NCBI RefSeq assembly: GCF_003337235.1
Contig: NZ_QPJC01000006.1
Span: forward strand, 62,001 to 126,000
Reading direction: 5' to 3'
Origin: Halopolyspora algeriensis
GTDB taxonomy: Bacteria; Actinomycetota; Actinomycetes; Mycobacteriales; Pseudonocardiaceae
Length of the DNA: 64,000 nucleotides
The translations under genes were made by a program, and so were the position numbers. Position 1 is the first letter of the stretch. Every line of letters starts with the position of its first letter. This document shows positions 19,125 to 28,585 of the stretch, piece after piece. The notes below the pieces were generated by a model. It did not search any database and was not told where the DNA came from. It worked only from the letters and a program-made list of their open reading frames with translations.

Positions 19125-19588
19125 GTAACGCCGCATCAGGGGTGTCCGATCTCGGGTATTTGCGCTGCTCAGAGCGTTGTTATCAAGTCGTATCCCACTC
19201 GATATTGATCACGGTCAGTGAGTCTTGGATCACCCGGTCGATGAGGTCGCAGCTGAACAGGTGAGAGCGTGTTACGTCAGATTCGACATATTTGTGCCCG
19301 TGCGGCGCTTCTCCGCGCCGTGACGGAGCGAATCGGCGGAAACGCACTGTGTCATGACTCGGGGTCGGCGCGGAAAGCTGATCCGTTCGAGTGAAGCCGT
19401 CTCGCCGACGATCTTGGACAAGATCGTCGAGGCCGGATGAAAATCACCTGGACGAGTGTCCTCGACACGCCTGTACAACGGCGGCGGAACGAGGCAAGAA
19501 CGCTATGCGCGCGTGCGCGCACCTCCGCGCGCACGCGCGCGAGAAGAAGTTCGAGACCCGCTTTCGTCCCGGGCGACGAAGAAGTGCT
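19125..19588. other. Intergenic region between rpf and moaD with alternating GC hairpin
   Basis: About 460 nt with no supported gene. The notable element is a perfect 14-bp inverted repeat, GCGCGCGTGCGCGC (19507-19520) and its complement (19527-19540), with loop ACCTCC. Both arms are strictly alternating purine-pyrimidine. It lies about 50 nt beyond the moaD stop and may terminate moaAD transcription. Confidence 0.6.
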
Positions 19589-19960
19589 TCAGCCCCCCGC
19601 GAAGGGCGGGAGAACGTCCAGCTGCGCACCTTCGCCGACCTCGGTATTGCGGTCCCGTACGGCGATGCCGTCGAGCAGGAAACCGGATGCCGCCAGCACC
19701 TGTGCCAACCGCTCGCCGTGCAGGGAGAGCACCGCCTCGAGGACGTCGGCGACGCTGACCGATGCGGAACCGGCGCCCGCCCTGCGCGGGAGCACCCGTA
19801 CCGTCTCCTCGGCGGTCCCCGCGGCGGCGCGTGCTCCCGCGAAGTACCGGACACGGACGCCGAGAGCGGCTGCGGCAGCCTCCTCGGGAGCCGTGGCTCC
19901 TGTCGAGGCCCCTGCCGACGTCGTCGCCGGTGAATCCGGCTGTGACGGCCGTGCTGCCAC
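19589..19960 (-). CDS. moaD: Molybdopterin synthase sulfur carrier subunit MoaD
   Basis: A 123-residue ubiquitin-like sulfur carrier. The MoaD core (about 35-123: VRVRYFAGARAAAGT onward) ends LPPFAGG; the C-terminal Gly-Gly is thiocarboxylated and enters the MoaE active site. The N-terminal 30 residues are an Ala/Thr-rich extension. GTG 19960 lies 2 nt past the moaA stop with GGGGGG 5 nt upstream, so the two genes are coupled. Longer frames through moaA were discarded. Confidence 0.92.
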   Translation of the reverse strand: MAARPSQPDSPATTSAGASTGATAPEEAAAAALGVRVRYFAGARAAAGTAEETVRVLPRRAGAGSASVSVADVLEAVLSLHGERLAQVLAASGFLLDGIAVRDRNTEVGEGAQLDVLPPFAGG

Positions 19961-19962
19961 TG

Positions 19963-21018
19963 CTACCCCCCGATCGCGCTCATGGGCCGGGACGGCTGGG
20001 CGAATCCTTCGCTGTCCATGCCGTGCCCGGCCGCTTTGGCCCACATGGTCTCCCGCCAGAGGCGGGCGATCTCGTCGTCACCGGCCCCGGTGCGCAGTGG
20101 TTCACGCAGATCGGTCTCGGTTTGCGAGAACAGGCACGAGCGGAGCTGGCCGTCGGCGGTGAGCCTGGTGCGGTCGCAGTCCGCACAGAACGGACGGGTC
20201 ACCGACCCGATCACCCCGACCGTGCCCGGCCCGCCGTCGACCAACCAGCGTTCGGCCGGGGCCGAACCGCGGTCGGCGGAATGCGGGGTGAGAGTGAACT
20301 CCCGCTGGAGTCGCTCCAGGATCTCGTCCGCGGTGATCATCTGCTCGCGATCCCACGCGTGTTGCGCGTCCAGGGGCATCTGCTCGATGAACCGGAGCTG
20401 ATAGCCCCTTTCCAGGCAGAAGTGCAGTAGGTCGCGGGTCTCGTGCTCGTTGATGCCCCGCATGAGCACGGCGTTGACCTTGACGGGTTCCAGGCCGGTG
20501 GACTTGGCCGCCTCCAGCCCGGCCAGCACGTCGTCCAGTCGGTCGCGCCGCGTGAGCTCTCGGAAGGTCTGCCGGTCGAGTGTGTCCAGCGAAACGTTGA
20601 CCCGGTCGAGCCCTGCCTGGACGAGCCGGTCGGCGTAGTCGCCCAGGTTGATCCCATTGGTGGTCAACGAGGTTCGTGGTCGGCCCGGCAGTGCTGTGGT
20701 GGCCGCGATGATCTCCACCAGGTCCTGGCGCAGCAGGGGCTCGCCCCCGGTGAATCGCACGGTGGTCACGCCGAGCGTTTCGACCGCGAGCCGGATCAGC
20801 CGGATCATCTCGGCGGTGTCGAGCAGTTCGCTCCGCTTCAGCCAGGGCAGGCCCTCGGCGGGCATGCAGTAGGTACAGCGGAGATTGCACTTGTCGATCA
20901 GGGACACCCGGAGGTCGGTGGCGACCCGTCCGAAACGGTCCACCAGGTACGGCGTGTCCGGGCGTGCGGACGTGTCGGTCGGTCGGGCGACCGGAATTCC
21001 CAGGTCCACGGCACTCAC
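19963..21018 (-). CDS. moaA: GTP 3',8-cyclase MoaA (radical SAM)
   Basis: A 351-residue radical SAM enzyme that cyclises GTP in the first step of molybdopterin synthesis. The SAM cluster motif KCNLRCTYC is near residues 40-48, the SAM-binding FTGGEPLLR near 92, the second iron-sulfur cluster site CADCDRTRLTADGQLRSCLF near 275-294, and the C-terminus ends GG as required for activity. GTG 21018 fits family starts (SAVDLGIP); ATG 21039 and longer frames are alternatives. Its 5' leader is strongly structured. Confidence 0.95.
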   Translation of the reverse strand: MSAVDLGIPVARPTDTSARPDTPYLVDRFGRVATDLRVSLIDKCNLRCTYCMPAEGLPWLKRSELLDTAEMIRLIRLAVETLGVTTVRFTGGEPLLRQDLVEIIAATTALPGRPRTSLTTNGINLGDYADRLVQAGLDRVNVSLDTLDRQTFRELTRRDRLDDVLAGLEAAKSTGLEPVKVNAVLMRGINEHETRDLLHFCLERGYQLRFIEQMPLDAQHAWDREQMITADEILERLQREFTLTPHSADRGSAPAERWLVDGGPGTVGVIGSVTRPFCADCDRTRLTADGQLRSCLFSQTETDLREPLRTGAGDDEIARLWRETMWAKAAGHGMDSEGFAQPSRPMSAIGG

Positions 21019-21200
21019 ATCCCCGAGCGTAACCACCATCACCCCGAAAATTCGATCGTCTTCGGGGGTTTTCGTCTCGATCGCCGAATCGACACGCGCA
21101 TGCGTGGCACTTTCGGAGGAAACCACGAAAGCGCCGTGAGGCGCTTTTGCGTGCCGTGCAAGGTGGATGATTCCGCACATGCGGGTTTATCGTTCCGTGT
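21019..21200 (-). promoter_or_regulatory. Structured moaA leader / divergent promoter region
   Basis: The 182 nt between moaA and the HTH-TOBE gene contain several inverted repeats: AAAGCGCC-GTGA-GGCGCTTT (21128-21147), CGTGG paired with CCACG around CCTCCGAAAG, and, read on the minus strand, CCCCGAA pairing with TTCGGGG just before the moaA start region. This could be an attenuator or a Moco-responsive RNA, but I could not match the known Moco aptamer consensus. Confidence 0.4.
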
Positions 21201-21605
21201 GTGCCGCAATACCGGATTTCGGAAGCAGCCGAGCTCTTCGGTGTCAGCGATGACACCGTTCGCCGCTGGGTCGACGCGCAGCAGCTGACCGCCGAGCGGG
21301 ACCCGGCCGGCCGCCTTGTCGTGGACGGCACGGTGCTGGCGACGTTCGCCCGGGCCCAGGCCCGATCGACACCGGATCCTTCCGGTGTGGGGCGTTCCGC
21401 GCGCAACCGGTTCGTCGGACTGGTCACCGAGGTGACCCAGGACAGTGTGATGGCGCAGGTCGAGCTCCAGTGCGGCCCGCACCGCGTGGTGTCTCTGATG
21501 AGCACGGAGGCGGTACGTGAGCTCGGGCTGACACCGGGAGTCCTGGCGGTGGCCGTGGTCAAGTCGACGACGGTCGTGGTGGAGACGCCGGGAGCACACG
21601 CATGA
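21201..21605 (+). CDS. HTH-TOBE molybdate-type regulator heading modABC
   Basis: A 134-residue protein combining an excisionase/MerR-like DNA-binding helix-turn-helix (ISEAAELFGVSDDTVRRWVD, residues about 6-25) with a C-terminal TOBE/Mop domain (NRFVGLVTEVTQDSVMAQVE to VVKSTTVVVETPG, about 68-130), the fold that binds molybdate in ModE and Mop proteins. It overlaps modA in ATGA fashion and is divergent from moaA, so control of both units by molybdate is likely. GTG start. Confidence 0.88.
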   Translation: MPQYRISEAAELFGVSDDTVRRWVDAQQLTAERDPAGRLVVDGTVLATFARAQARSTPDPSGVGRSARNRFVGLVTEVTQDSVMAQVELQCGPHRVVSLMSTEAVRELGLTPGVLAVAVVKSTTVVVETPGAHA

Positions 21606-22360
21606 GCGGGCACCGGCGTCTGGCCGCCGGTCTCGCGGTGCTGCTCGTCCTGCTCACCGGATGCGCCGGCCGGGACTCCGGGGGAGGCCGGACGCTGACC
21701 GTGCTGGCAGCCGCCTCGCTGACCGAAGCGTTCCGCGACATCGGCGCGAAGTTCTCCGCCGAGCATCCCGGTGTGCGGGTGCGATTCAACTTCCAGGGCT
21801 CGACGTTGCTGGCCGAACAGATCCGGCAGGGGCGCAGCGCCGATGTGTATGCCTCGGCGGACACGCGGACGATGGCGAAGGTGGTCCGGGCGCAAGCGGC
21901 TGCGGGGCAGCCGCGGACCTTTGCCACGAACCGGCTGACGATCGCCGTGCCCGCGGGCAACCCCGCCGGCATCGCCTCGCTCGCCGACCTCGCCCGTCCC
22001 GGCCCTGCCGTGGTGGTGTGTGCTCCCCAGGTGCCTTGTGGTGCGGCCACGCAGGACGTGGAGCGGATCACCGGGGTACGGCTGAGCCCGGTCAGCGAGG
22101 AAAGCAACGTGAAGGCGGTGCTGAACAAGGTCATCGCGGGAGAGGCGGACGCGGGACTCGTCTACGTCACGGACGCCCGCGCCGCCGGCGAGCAGGTGCG
22201 CGCCATCGACTTCCCGGCTTCGAAGCGCGCGGTCCACTCCTACCCGGCCGTCGTGCTGAAAGGTGCCGACCACCCCGAGCTCGCGGCCGAGTTCGCCCGG
22301 TTCCTGCAGGGCACGCAGGCCCGCGAGATCCTCGGCAAGTACGGGTTCGGCACGCCGTGA
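21602..22360 (+). CDS. modA: Molybdate ABC transporter substrate-binding lipoprotein ModA
   Basis: A 252-residue lipoprotein with signal peptide and lipobox LTGC (Cys about 21). The mature domain shows ModA signatures TVLAAASLTEAFRDIGAKF (about 32-50) and FQGSTLLAEQIRQGRSADVYASAD (about 66-90). It binds molybdate or tungstate outside the membrane and delivers it to ModB. The start overlaps the regulator stop; the end meets modB. Confidence 0.95.
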   Translation: MSGHRRLAAGLAVLLVLLTGCAGRDSGGGRTLTVLAAASLTEAFRDIGAKFSAEHPGVRVRFNFQGSTLLAEQIRQGRSADVYASADTRTMAKVVRAQAAAGQPRTFATNRLTIAVPAGNPAGIASLADLARPGPAVVVCAPQVPCGAATQDVERITGVRLSPVSEESNVKAVLNKVIAGEADAGLVYVTDARAAGEQVRAIDFPASKRAVHSYPAVVLKGADHPELAAEFARFLQGTQAREILGKYGFGTP

Positions 22361-22386
22361 AACACGACCACGGCACGGAGGAGTCC

Positions 22387-23238
22387 GTGCAGCCGGCGGA
22401 CCGGAGCGCGCCGCGCACGCAACGGCGGCGCGGGGCTCCCGTGGAGCGCAGCCGCACCGGTGTCCCGGCACCGCTGTGGATGCCCGCGGCGATGGCGTTG
22501 GCACTGCTGGTGCTGCCGGTGCTGGGCCTGCTCACCCGCATCGAGCTGTCCCGGCTTCCGGAGCTGGTGACCGCTCCGGCCGCGCTGGACGCGCTGGAGC
22601 TGTCCCTGCGGACGTCGTTGGCCGCGACCGTGCTGTCGTTGCTGCTGGGGGCGCCACTGGCCGTGGTGCTCGCGCGGTCACGGCTTCGCGGGCTGCGCGT
22701 GCTCCGGGCAGCGGTCCTGCTGCCGCTCGTGCTGCCCCCGGTGGTGGGGGGACTCGCACTGCTGTACCTGCTCGGCCGGACCGGGCCGCTCGGCCGGTTG
22801 CTGGAGGATGCCTTCGGGGTGACGGTGCCCTACACCAGTGCCGCCGTGGTGCTGGCCCAGACGTTCGTGGCGATGCCGTTCCTCGTCGTAGGGCTGGAGG
22901 GTGCTCTGCGCACGTCCGGTGCGCGCTACGAGCGAGTCGCGGCGACGCTCGGAGCGGGACCGTGGTTGACCTTTCGGCGCGTGACCGTCCCTCTTCTCGT
23001 GCCCGCTCTGGGGTCGAGTCTGGTGTTGACCTTTGCCCGCGCACTCGGCGAGTTCGGTGCGACGATCACGTTCGCGGGCAGCCTGCGGGGAACCACGCGG
23101 ACCCTGCCGTTGGCCATCTACACCACCGCGCAGTCCGATGTGGATGCCGCGGTGGCGATGTCGCTGCTGCTGGTGGTGATCGCTCTGCTGGTGATCGCCC
23201 TCGTGGGCCCGAAAGCGGTGGAGGGCAGAGGTGACTGA
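22387..23238 (+). CDS. modB: Molybdate ABC transporter permease ModB
   Basis: A 283-residue permease with a 35-residue cytosolic N-terminus and about six hydrophobic helices; the coupling region is RYERVAATLGAGPWLTFRRV and the later GEFGATITFAGS is typical of ModB. GTG 22387 has GGAGGAG 5 nt upstream; GTG 22357, overlapping the modA stop, would add ten residues. The C-terminus overlaps modC by 8 nt. Confidence 0.93.
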   Translation: MQPADRSAPRTQRRRGAPVERSRTGVPAPLWMPAAMALALLVLPVLGLLTRIELSRLPELVTAPAALDALELSLRTSLAATVLSLLLGAPLAVVLARSRLRGLRVLRAAVLLPLVLPPVVGGLALLYLLGRTGPLGRLLEDAFGVTVPYTSAAVVLAQTFVAMPFLVVGLEGALRTSGARYERVAATLGAGPWLTFRRVTVPLLVPALGSSLVLTFARALGEFGATITFAGSLRGTTRTLPLAIYTTAQSDVDAAVAMSLLLVVIALLVIALVGPKAVEGRGD

Positions 23239-24349
23239 GCGGGCAGGCGAAGCCGCGATGCTCGCCGATGTCGCGCTACGGCGGGCGGGGTTCGGCCTGG
23301 ATGTGACATGCACGGTGGCCCCGGGGGAGGTCGTGGCGGTCCTCGGCCCCAACGGCGCCGGGAAGTCGACCCTGCTGTCGGCGCTGTCCGGCCTGGTTCG
23401 CCCGGAGCGCGGCCGTATCGCTCTCGGCGACCGGGTATGGCTGGACACCGACCACAACGTCGACCTGCCCGCCCATCGCCGTGGTGTCGGGCTGCTGGCA
23501 CAGAACGCACTGCTGTTTCCCTACCTGTCGGCACTGGACAACGTCGCGTTCGGACCGAGAGCCGCCGGGGCAGGCAAGCGCACCGCACGCACGATCGCCG
23601 AACGGTGGTTGGCGCGAGTGGACGCGGCCGACCTCGCCGGGCACCGGCCCGGCAGGCTCTCCGGCGGACAGGCACAGCGGGTGGCGCTGGCCCGGGCACT
23701 TGCCGCCGACCCCGAGCTGCTCCTGCTCGACGAGCCCCTCGCCGCTCTCGACGTCGATGCCGCACCCGCGCTGCGCGGTCTTCTGCACCGCGTGCTGCGG
23801 AGCCAGCACCGGCCCACGGTGCTGGTCACCCACGACGTCCTCGACGCGGTGGTGCTGGCCGACCGGGTGCTGGTGCTCGTCGACGGGCGGATTGCCGAGC
23901 AAGGGCCGACGCGCGCGGTGCTGGCCCGGCCGCGGGCGGCGTTCACCGCACGCATCGCCGGGCTCAACCTGGTACCCGGAATCGCGGAGGAGGAGGGGAT
24001 CAAGACCGGTGAGGGCGTGATCAGCGGCCGCATCGCCGAGCCGGTCGAGCAGGGGGAGGCTGCTGCGGCGGTGTTCGCCCCTTCCGCGGTCGCCGTGCAC
24101 CGTGAATGCCCGCACGGCAGCCCGCGCAACGCCCTGCGGGTGCGACTGGCCGGACTCGAACCACGTGGTGATGTGATCCGGCTGCGTGCCGCTGCCCGCC
24201 TCATGGGGGAGGATCCGGTACTGGCGGCGGACGTCACCCCGGCGGCCGTCGCCGACCTGGGACTGGCCGCAGGCGACGAGGTGTTCTTCGTCGTCAAGGC
24301 CACCGAGGTGGCCATCCACCCGGCTTCCGGAGGATCATCGTCGCCGTGA
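23231..24349 (+). CDS. modC: Molybdate ABC transporter ATP-binding protein ModC
   Basis: A 372-residue ATPase. Walker A GPNGAGKST (about 37-45), signature LSGGQAQR (about 139), Walker B LLLLDEPLAALD (about 159), switch His in VTHDV. The last 70 residues form a TOBE/Mop domain (NALRVRLAGLEPRGDVIRLR) that can bind molybdate and feed back on transport. GTG overlaps modB; its stop overlaps the phosphatase gene. Confidence 0.95.
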   Translation: MTERAGEAAMLADVALRRAGFGLDVTCTVAPGEVVAVLGPNGAGKSTLLSALSGLVRPERGRIALGDRVWLDTDHNVDLPAHRRGVGLLAQNALLFPYLSALDNVAFGPRAAGAGKRTARTIAERWLARVDAADLAGHRPGRLSGGQAQRVALARALAADPELLLLDEPLAALDVDAAPALRGLLHRVLRSQHRPTVLVTHDVLDAVVLADRVLVLVDGRIAEQGPTRAVLARPRAAFTARIAGLNLVPGIAEEEGIKTGEGVISGRIAEPVEQGEAAAAVFAPSAVAVHRECPHGSPRNALRVRLAGLEPRGDVIRLRAAARLMGEDPVLAADVTPAAVADLGLAAGDEVFFVVKATEVAIHPASGGSSSP

Positions 24350-25140
24350 CAGAGATACCCCCCTGGACCTACCTGATGGACATGGACGGCGTCCTGGTGC
24401 ACGAGAGCCGCATGGTTCCGGGCGCGGACCGGTTCCTCGACGGCCTGCGCGAGCACGGGATGCCGTTCATGGTTTTCACCAACAACTCGATCTACACCCC
24501 GCGGGATCTGCGTGCCCGGCTGCTGCGGAGCGGGTTGGACGTACCGGAATCGGCGATCTGGACCTCGGCGCTGGCCACGGCACAGTTCCTCAACAAGCAG
24601 CGCCCCGGGGGATCGGCCCATGTCGTCGGTGAGTCGGGGTTGACCACGGCCCTGCACGGGATCGGCTACGTGCTCACCGACACCGACCCCGACTACGTGG
24701 TTCTGGGTGAGACCCGCACCTACAGCTTCGAAGCGATCACCAGGGCGATCCGGCTGGTCGAGGGAGGTGCCCGGTTCATCGCCACCAACCCGGACGAGAA
24801 GGGGCCGAGTCCGCAGGGCACGCTCCCCGCCACCGGTGCGGTCGCCGCGCTCATCGAGCGGGTCACCGGCCGTGCGCCCTACTACATCGGCAAGCCGAAC
24901 CCGCTGATGATGCGTTCGGCACTGTGGGCATTGGGGGGACATTCCGAGAACACGCTCATGATCGGCGACCGGATGGACACCGACGTGCGGTCGGGGCTGG
25001 AATCCGGGATGCAGACGATCCTGGTGCTGTCGGGCATCTCGGACAGCAACACCGCCGAGCGTTACCCCTACCGCCCGACCAAGGTGATCAATTCGATCGC
25101 CGACCTCGTCGATCACGTCGCCGATCCGTTCGCCGCGTGA
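24346..25140 (+). CDS. HAD-IIA family hydrolase (NagD-like)
   Basis: A 264-residue HAD phosphatase. Motif I LMDMDGVLVHE (about 9-19; nucleophile Asp and the general acid Asp two residues later), motif II FTNNS (about 43), a type IIA cap, motif III Lys in KPNPLMM, and motif IV IGDRMDTDV (about 206). Family members dephosphorylate nucleotides or sugar phosphates. The GTG overlaps modC by 4 nt, so it is co-transcribed with molybdate uptake; a housekeeping link is not obvious. Confidence 0.9.
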   Translation: MTEIPPWTYLMDMDGVLVHESRMVPGADRFLDGLREHGMPFMVFTNNSIYTPRDLRARLLRSGLDVPESAIWTSALATAQFLNKQRPGGSAHVVGESGLTTALHGIGYVLTDTDPDYVVLGETRTYSFEAITRAIRLVEGGARFIATNPDEKGPSPQGTLPATGAVAALIERVTGRAPYYIGKPNPLMMRSALWALGGHSENTLMIGDRMDTDVRSGLESGMQTILVLSGISDSNTAERYPYRPTKVINSIADLVDHVADPFAA

Positions 25141-25275
25141 CGCGCGGGGCCGGGCGGCTCCGAGTGGTGAGGTGCTCCTTCGAGTGGCCTGCTCCGCAGG
25201 CCATCTCTCTCCGGAGAGGACCGCAGCCGGACCGGCGGTGGGAGGGGCCTGCCCGAGCAGCTTTCGGCACGCTCG

Positions 25276-25677
25276 TCAGTGACGTGGCACCAGGGCATGC
25301 ACATCGTCGGTGTCGACGATGTGCTTGCCCAGCGGGAACAGCGAGACCGGAACGAGTTTGAAGCTCGCCACTCCCAGCGGGATACCGATGATCGTCACGC
25401 ACAGCGCGATACCCGTGAGGATGTGTCCCAGCGCGAGCCACCAGCCCGCGAGAACGAGCCACAGCACGTTGCCGATCGCCGAGAACACGCCGGCATCGTG
25501 GTCCTCGACCAAGCGACGGCCGAACGGCCACAGGGCGAAGTTGGCCATCCGGAACGAGGCAATGGCGAACGGGATCCCGATGATGGTGACGGTCAGAACC
25601 ACCCCGGCGACCGCGTACCCCACGGCCATCCAGAAGCCGCTCAGCACGAGCCAGATGATGTTCAGCAACAGCCGCAT
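25276..25677 (-). CDS. YccF domain membrane protein (Rv0870c-like)
   Basis: A 133-residue inner-membrane protein with two tandem YccF modules, each with a hydrophobic pair and the signature VTIIGIPFAIASFRMANFAL (about 30-49) / VTIIGIPLGVASFKL (about 92-106). Function unknown. Its place between moaA and cspB is shared with M. tuberculosis, although here other genes intervene. Confidence 0.92.
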   Translation of the reverse strand: MRLLLNIIWLVLSGFWMAVGYAVAGVVLTVTIIGIPFAIASFRMANFALWPFGRRLVEDHDAGVFSAIGNVLWLVLAGWWLALGHILTGIALCVTIIGIPLGVASFKLVPVSLFPLGKHIVDTDDVHALVPRH

Positions 25678-25782
25678 GGCACCAGCCTGCCACGTCGACC
25701 GCCCTGCGCCCTCGGGGGTTTTCCCCGAGATCGGTGCTCGCGCGGATCGGGATCGGCCGCCTGCTCGGCCGCTTCTCGGATG

Positions 25783-26583
25783 TCAGGCCAGCAACTCGCC
25801 ACGGAGGATCGTCACCGCCCGCCCTGCCAGCCCGACGCGGGAACCGTGCAGGGTCATGCGCACCAGGCCACCGCGCGGGGATGCCTGCTCCCCGATCAGC
25901 TCGGTACTCTCCGCCGTGCGGCCGAGCGCGGCCGACCACCAGGATGCGAGGGCGCAGTGCGCCGAACCGGTGACCGGGTCCTCACCGATACCGACCCGGG
26001 GGGCGAAAACGCGGCTGACGACGTCGACGCCTTCCCGATCTCCCGGTGCCGTGACGATCACCGCGCGCGTGGGGATCCGTGCGAGCGTGTCGAGATCGGG
26101 ACGGAGCGCGCGGACCTCGGCGGCCGAGGCCACCTGCACGAGAAGGTCGAAATCACCCCGAGCGACGGATTCGACGGTGACGCCGGGCAACGCGGTGGTC
26201 AGTTCCTCGGGGGCCCGTACCGGCTGGGACGTCACGCTCGGGAAGTCCATCTCCACGATGCCGTCGCCGGTCGAGGTGCAGTTCAGCGTGCCGCTGCGGG
26301 TGTCGAACCGCTGGCTTCCGCCCAGGATGTAGGCGGTTGCCAGCGTGGCGTGTCCGCACAGGTCGACCTCGGTGGTCGGTGTGAACCAGCGCAGTGATTT
26401 CGGTTCGCCGCCGTCCGCACCTTCCGATCCGTCCGCCACGACGAACGCGGTCTCGGCGTGTTTGAACTCGGCGGCGACCGCCTGCATCCACGCGGGATCG
26501 GCCGGGGCGTCGAGCACCACCACCCCGGCCGGATTGCCGCAGAAAGCGGTGCTGGTGAAGGCATCCACGACGTAAGCGTCCAT
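25783..26583 (-). CDS. PhzF-family isomerase
   Basis: A 266-residue PhzF-fold enzyme, named for phenazine biosynthesis isomerase but mostly of unknown substrate. It starts [20 protein letters not shown] and keeps the catalytic Glu in FKHAETAFV (about residue 44); the second half has [15 protein letters not shown] (about 200-214). ATG 26583 is preceded by TAAACT at 7 nt on the minus strand, a -10-like element implying a leaderless transcript. No phenazine genes are nearby, so phenazine synthesis is not implied. Confidence 0.9.
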   Translation of the reverse strand: MDAYVVDAFTSTAFCGNPAGVVVLDAPADPAWMQAVAAEFKHAETAFVVADGSEGADGGEPKSLRWFTPTTEVDLCGHATLATAYILGGSQRFDTRSGTLNCTSTGDGIVEMDFPSVTSQPVRAPEELTTALPGVTVESVARGDFDLLVQVASAAEVRALRPDLDTLARIPTRAVIVTAPGDREGVDVVSRVFAPRVGIGEDPVTGSAHCALASWWSAALGRTAESTELIGEQASPRGGLVRMTLHGSRVGLAGRAVTILRGELLA

Positions 26584-26700
26584 GATCACGAGTTTATGCG
26601 TTGCGCGTGTCCGCCGGTTGCCTTCGTGAGCTGCCTCCCTCGACCGAACAGCGGAGATGGGCAATCATGTGTTTCACCACACACGGGACGGGAGGCAGTC

Positions 26701-28353
26701 GTGGAGACACGGAACGGATCCGCCGCATCGGCAGTGCCCGCACAACCCAGCTATGCCTCGGGGACCTCGGAGGTGGCCCTGCTCGGGGACACCATCGGCA
26801 CGAACCTCGATCGCACGGCCGCGCGCTTCGGCGAGCGGGACGCCCTCGTGGAGTTCGCCACCGGTCGCCGCTGGACGTACCGGGAGTTCGTCGCCGACGT
26901 GGACGCGCTCGCCCTGGGTCTGCTGGATGCCGGCCTCGGCAAGGGAGACCGGGTCGGGATCTGGGCGCCGAACCGGGCGGAGTGGACGCTGGTCCAGTAC
27001 GCCACGGCGAAGATCGGCGCGATTCTGGTCAACATCAACCCGTCCTACCGGGTCCACGAGCTGGAGTTCGTGCTCAACCAGTCCGGTATCCGGATGCTGG
27101 TGTCGGCGCAGCGGTTCAAAACCTCCGACTACGTGACGATGGTGGAGCAGGTGCGTCCGCAGAGCCCGGCGCTGGAGCGGGTCGTCTTCCTCGACACCGC
27201 CGAGTGGGAAGCTCTGTTGCAGCCGGACGGTGATGCCCGCCGGCTGGCCGAGGCGCAGGCCGGGCTCTCCGCCGATGATCCGATCAACATCCAGTACACC
27301 TCGGGGACCACGGGATTCCCGAAGGGGGCGACGCTGTCGCACCACAACATCCTCAACAACGGGTTCTTCGTCGGGGAGCTGTGCGGCTACACCGAGATCG
27401 ACCGGGTCGCGATCGTGCCGCCTTTTTATCATTGCTTCGGGATGGTCATGGGCAATCTCGCCTGCACCACCCACGGTTCGGCGATGGTCGTCCCGTCCGA
27501 GGGGTTCGACCCGGCCACCGCGCTGTCGGCCGTGGCCACCGAACGATGCACGTCGCTGTACGGGGTGCCGACGATGTTCATCGCCGAACTCGATCTGCCG
27601 GACTTCGACAGCTACGACCTGAGTTCGCTGCGCACCGGGATCATGGCCGGTTCGCCCTGCCCGACGGAAGTGATGAAGCAGGTCATCGACCGGATGGGCA
27701 TGGCCGAGGTCGCGATCTGCTACGGCATGACGGAAACGAGTCCGGTCTCGACGCAGACCCGCGCCGACGACTCCCTGGACCGTCGGGTGTCCACGGTCGG
27801 CAGGGTCGGCCCGCACCTGGAGGTCAAGATCGTGGACCCGTCCACCGGGTTGACCGTGCCGGTCGGCGAGCCGGGTGAGCTGTGCACCCGGGGGTACTCG
27901 GTGATGCTCGGGTACTGGCAGCAACCGGACGCCACGGCCGAGGTCATCGATGCCGCTCGCTGGATGCACACGGGCGACCTCGCCGCGATGGACTCCTCGG
28001 GCTACGTCAGCATCACCGGACGGATCAAGGACATGATCATCCGTGGTGGGGAGAACCTCTACCCGCGCGAGATCGAGGAGTTCCTGTACACCCATCCCGA
28101 CATCCTCGATGCGCAGGTCATCGGGGTGCCGGATCCTCGCTACGGCGAGGAGCTCATGGCCTGGGTGCGGTTGCGCGAGGGGGCGGGGGAGATGACCGCC
28201 GAGACCCTGCGCGAGTTCTGCTCGGGCCGGCTCGCGCACCACAAGATCCCGCGCTACGTGCACGTGGTGGACGAGTTCCCGATGACGGTGACGGGCAAGG
28301 TGCGCAAGGTGGAGATGCGCGAGGAGGCCAAGAAACTCCTCGACCTCGGTTGA
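26701..28353 (+). CDS. Acyl-CoA synthetase / AMP-dependent fatty-acid ligase
   Basis: A 550-residue adenylate-forming ligase activating a carboxylic acid to its CoA thioester. P-loop [18 protein letters not shown] (about 198-215), A5 [11 protein letters not shown] near 340, A7 [10 protein letters not shown] near 422, and A10 Lys in [10 protein letters not shown] near 535. It resembles FadD medium/long-chain enzymes. GTG 26701 has GGGAGG 5 nt upstream; longer frames into the PhzF region are spurious. It converges on the R2lox gene across a dispersed repeat. Confidence 0.93.
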   Translation: METRNGSAASAVPAQPSYASGTSEVALLGDTIGTNLDRTAARFGERDALVEFATGRRWTYREFVADVDALALGLLDAGLGKGDRVGIWAPNRAEWTLVQYATAKIGAILVNINPSYRVHELEFVLNQSGIRMLVSAQRFKTSDYVTMVEQVRPQSPALERVVFLDTAEWEALLQPDGDARRLAEAQAGLSADDPINIQYTSGTTGFPKGATLSHHNILNNGFFVGELCGYTEIDRVAIVPPFYHCFGMVMGNLACTTHGSAMVVPSEGFDPATALSAVATERCTSLYGVPTMFIAELDLPDFDSYDLSSLRTGIMAGSPCPTEVMKQVIDRMGMAEVAICYGMTETSPVSTQTRADDSLDRRVSTVGRVGPHLEVKIVDPSTGLTVPVGEPGELCTRGYSVMLGYWQQPDATAEVIDAARWMHTGDLAAMDSSGYVSITGRIKDMIIRGGENLYPREIEEFLYTHPDILDAQVIGVPDPRYGEELMAWVRLREGAGEMTAETLREFCSGRLAHHKIPRYVHVVDEFPMTVTGKVRKVEMREEAKKLLDLG

Positions 28354-28364
28354 GGAGAGTGTGT

Positions 28365-28522
28365 GGATTGGCTTGTTTCTCGGTGCGGGTGGCGGAACCT
28401 CCGGCTGCGCCTCGCTCCGGGAGTCCCGACCTCAGGGAGAGGCACTACATCACGTCGGAACTGTCCTCGCGAGGCTGTGCCGGAGAACCCGCAGCGGTGC
28501 CGGTTGCGTGCGTGGCGAACAA
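28365..28522 (+). repeat. Dispersed repeat, copy A (full-length)
   Basis: A roughly 158-nt sequence beginning GGATTGGCTTG, 11 nt after the ligase stop. It matches 38613-38768 (opposite strand) over its whole length with about one mismatch in seven. Differences fall at all codon positions with no synonymous bias, so it is not a gene. Shortened copies start at 48909 and 60517. Confidence 0.8.
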
Positions 28523-28585
28523 GCGGAATGCGCTGCCTTTCCGGCGCGGTTGGCCGGGTGCACGGCGGCAACCACCCACACAGCT

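Noticed and set aside
19272-19478. Small minus-strand ORF between rpf and moaD
   Set aside because: No ribosome-binding site, no recognisable sequence, and Arg/Pro-rich composition typical of spurious frames.
25783-26583. Phenazine biosynthesis locus
   Set aside because: PhzF-fold proteins are widespread; no other phz genes are present.
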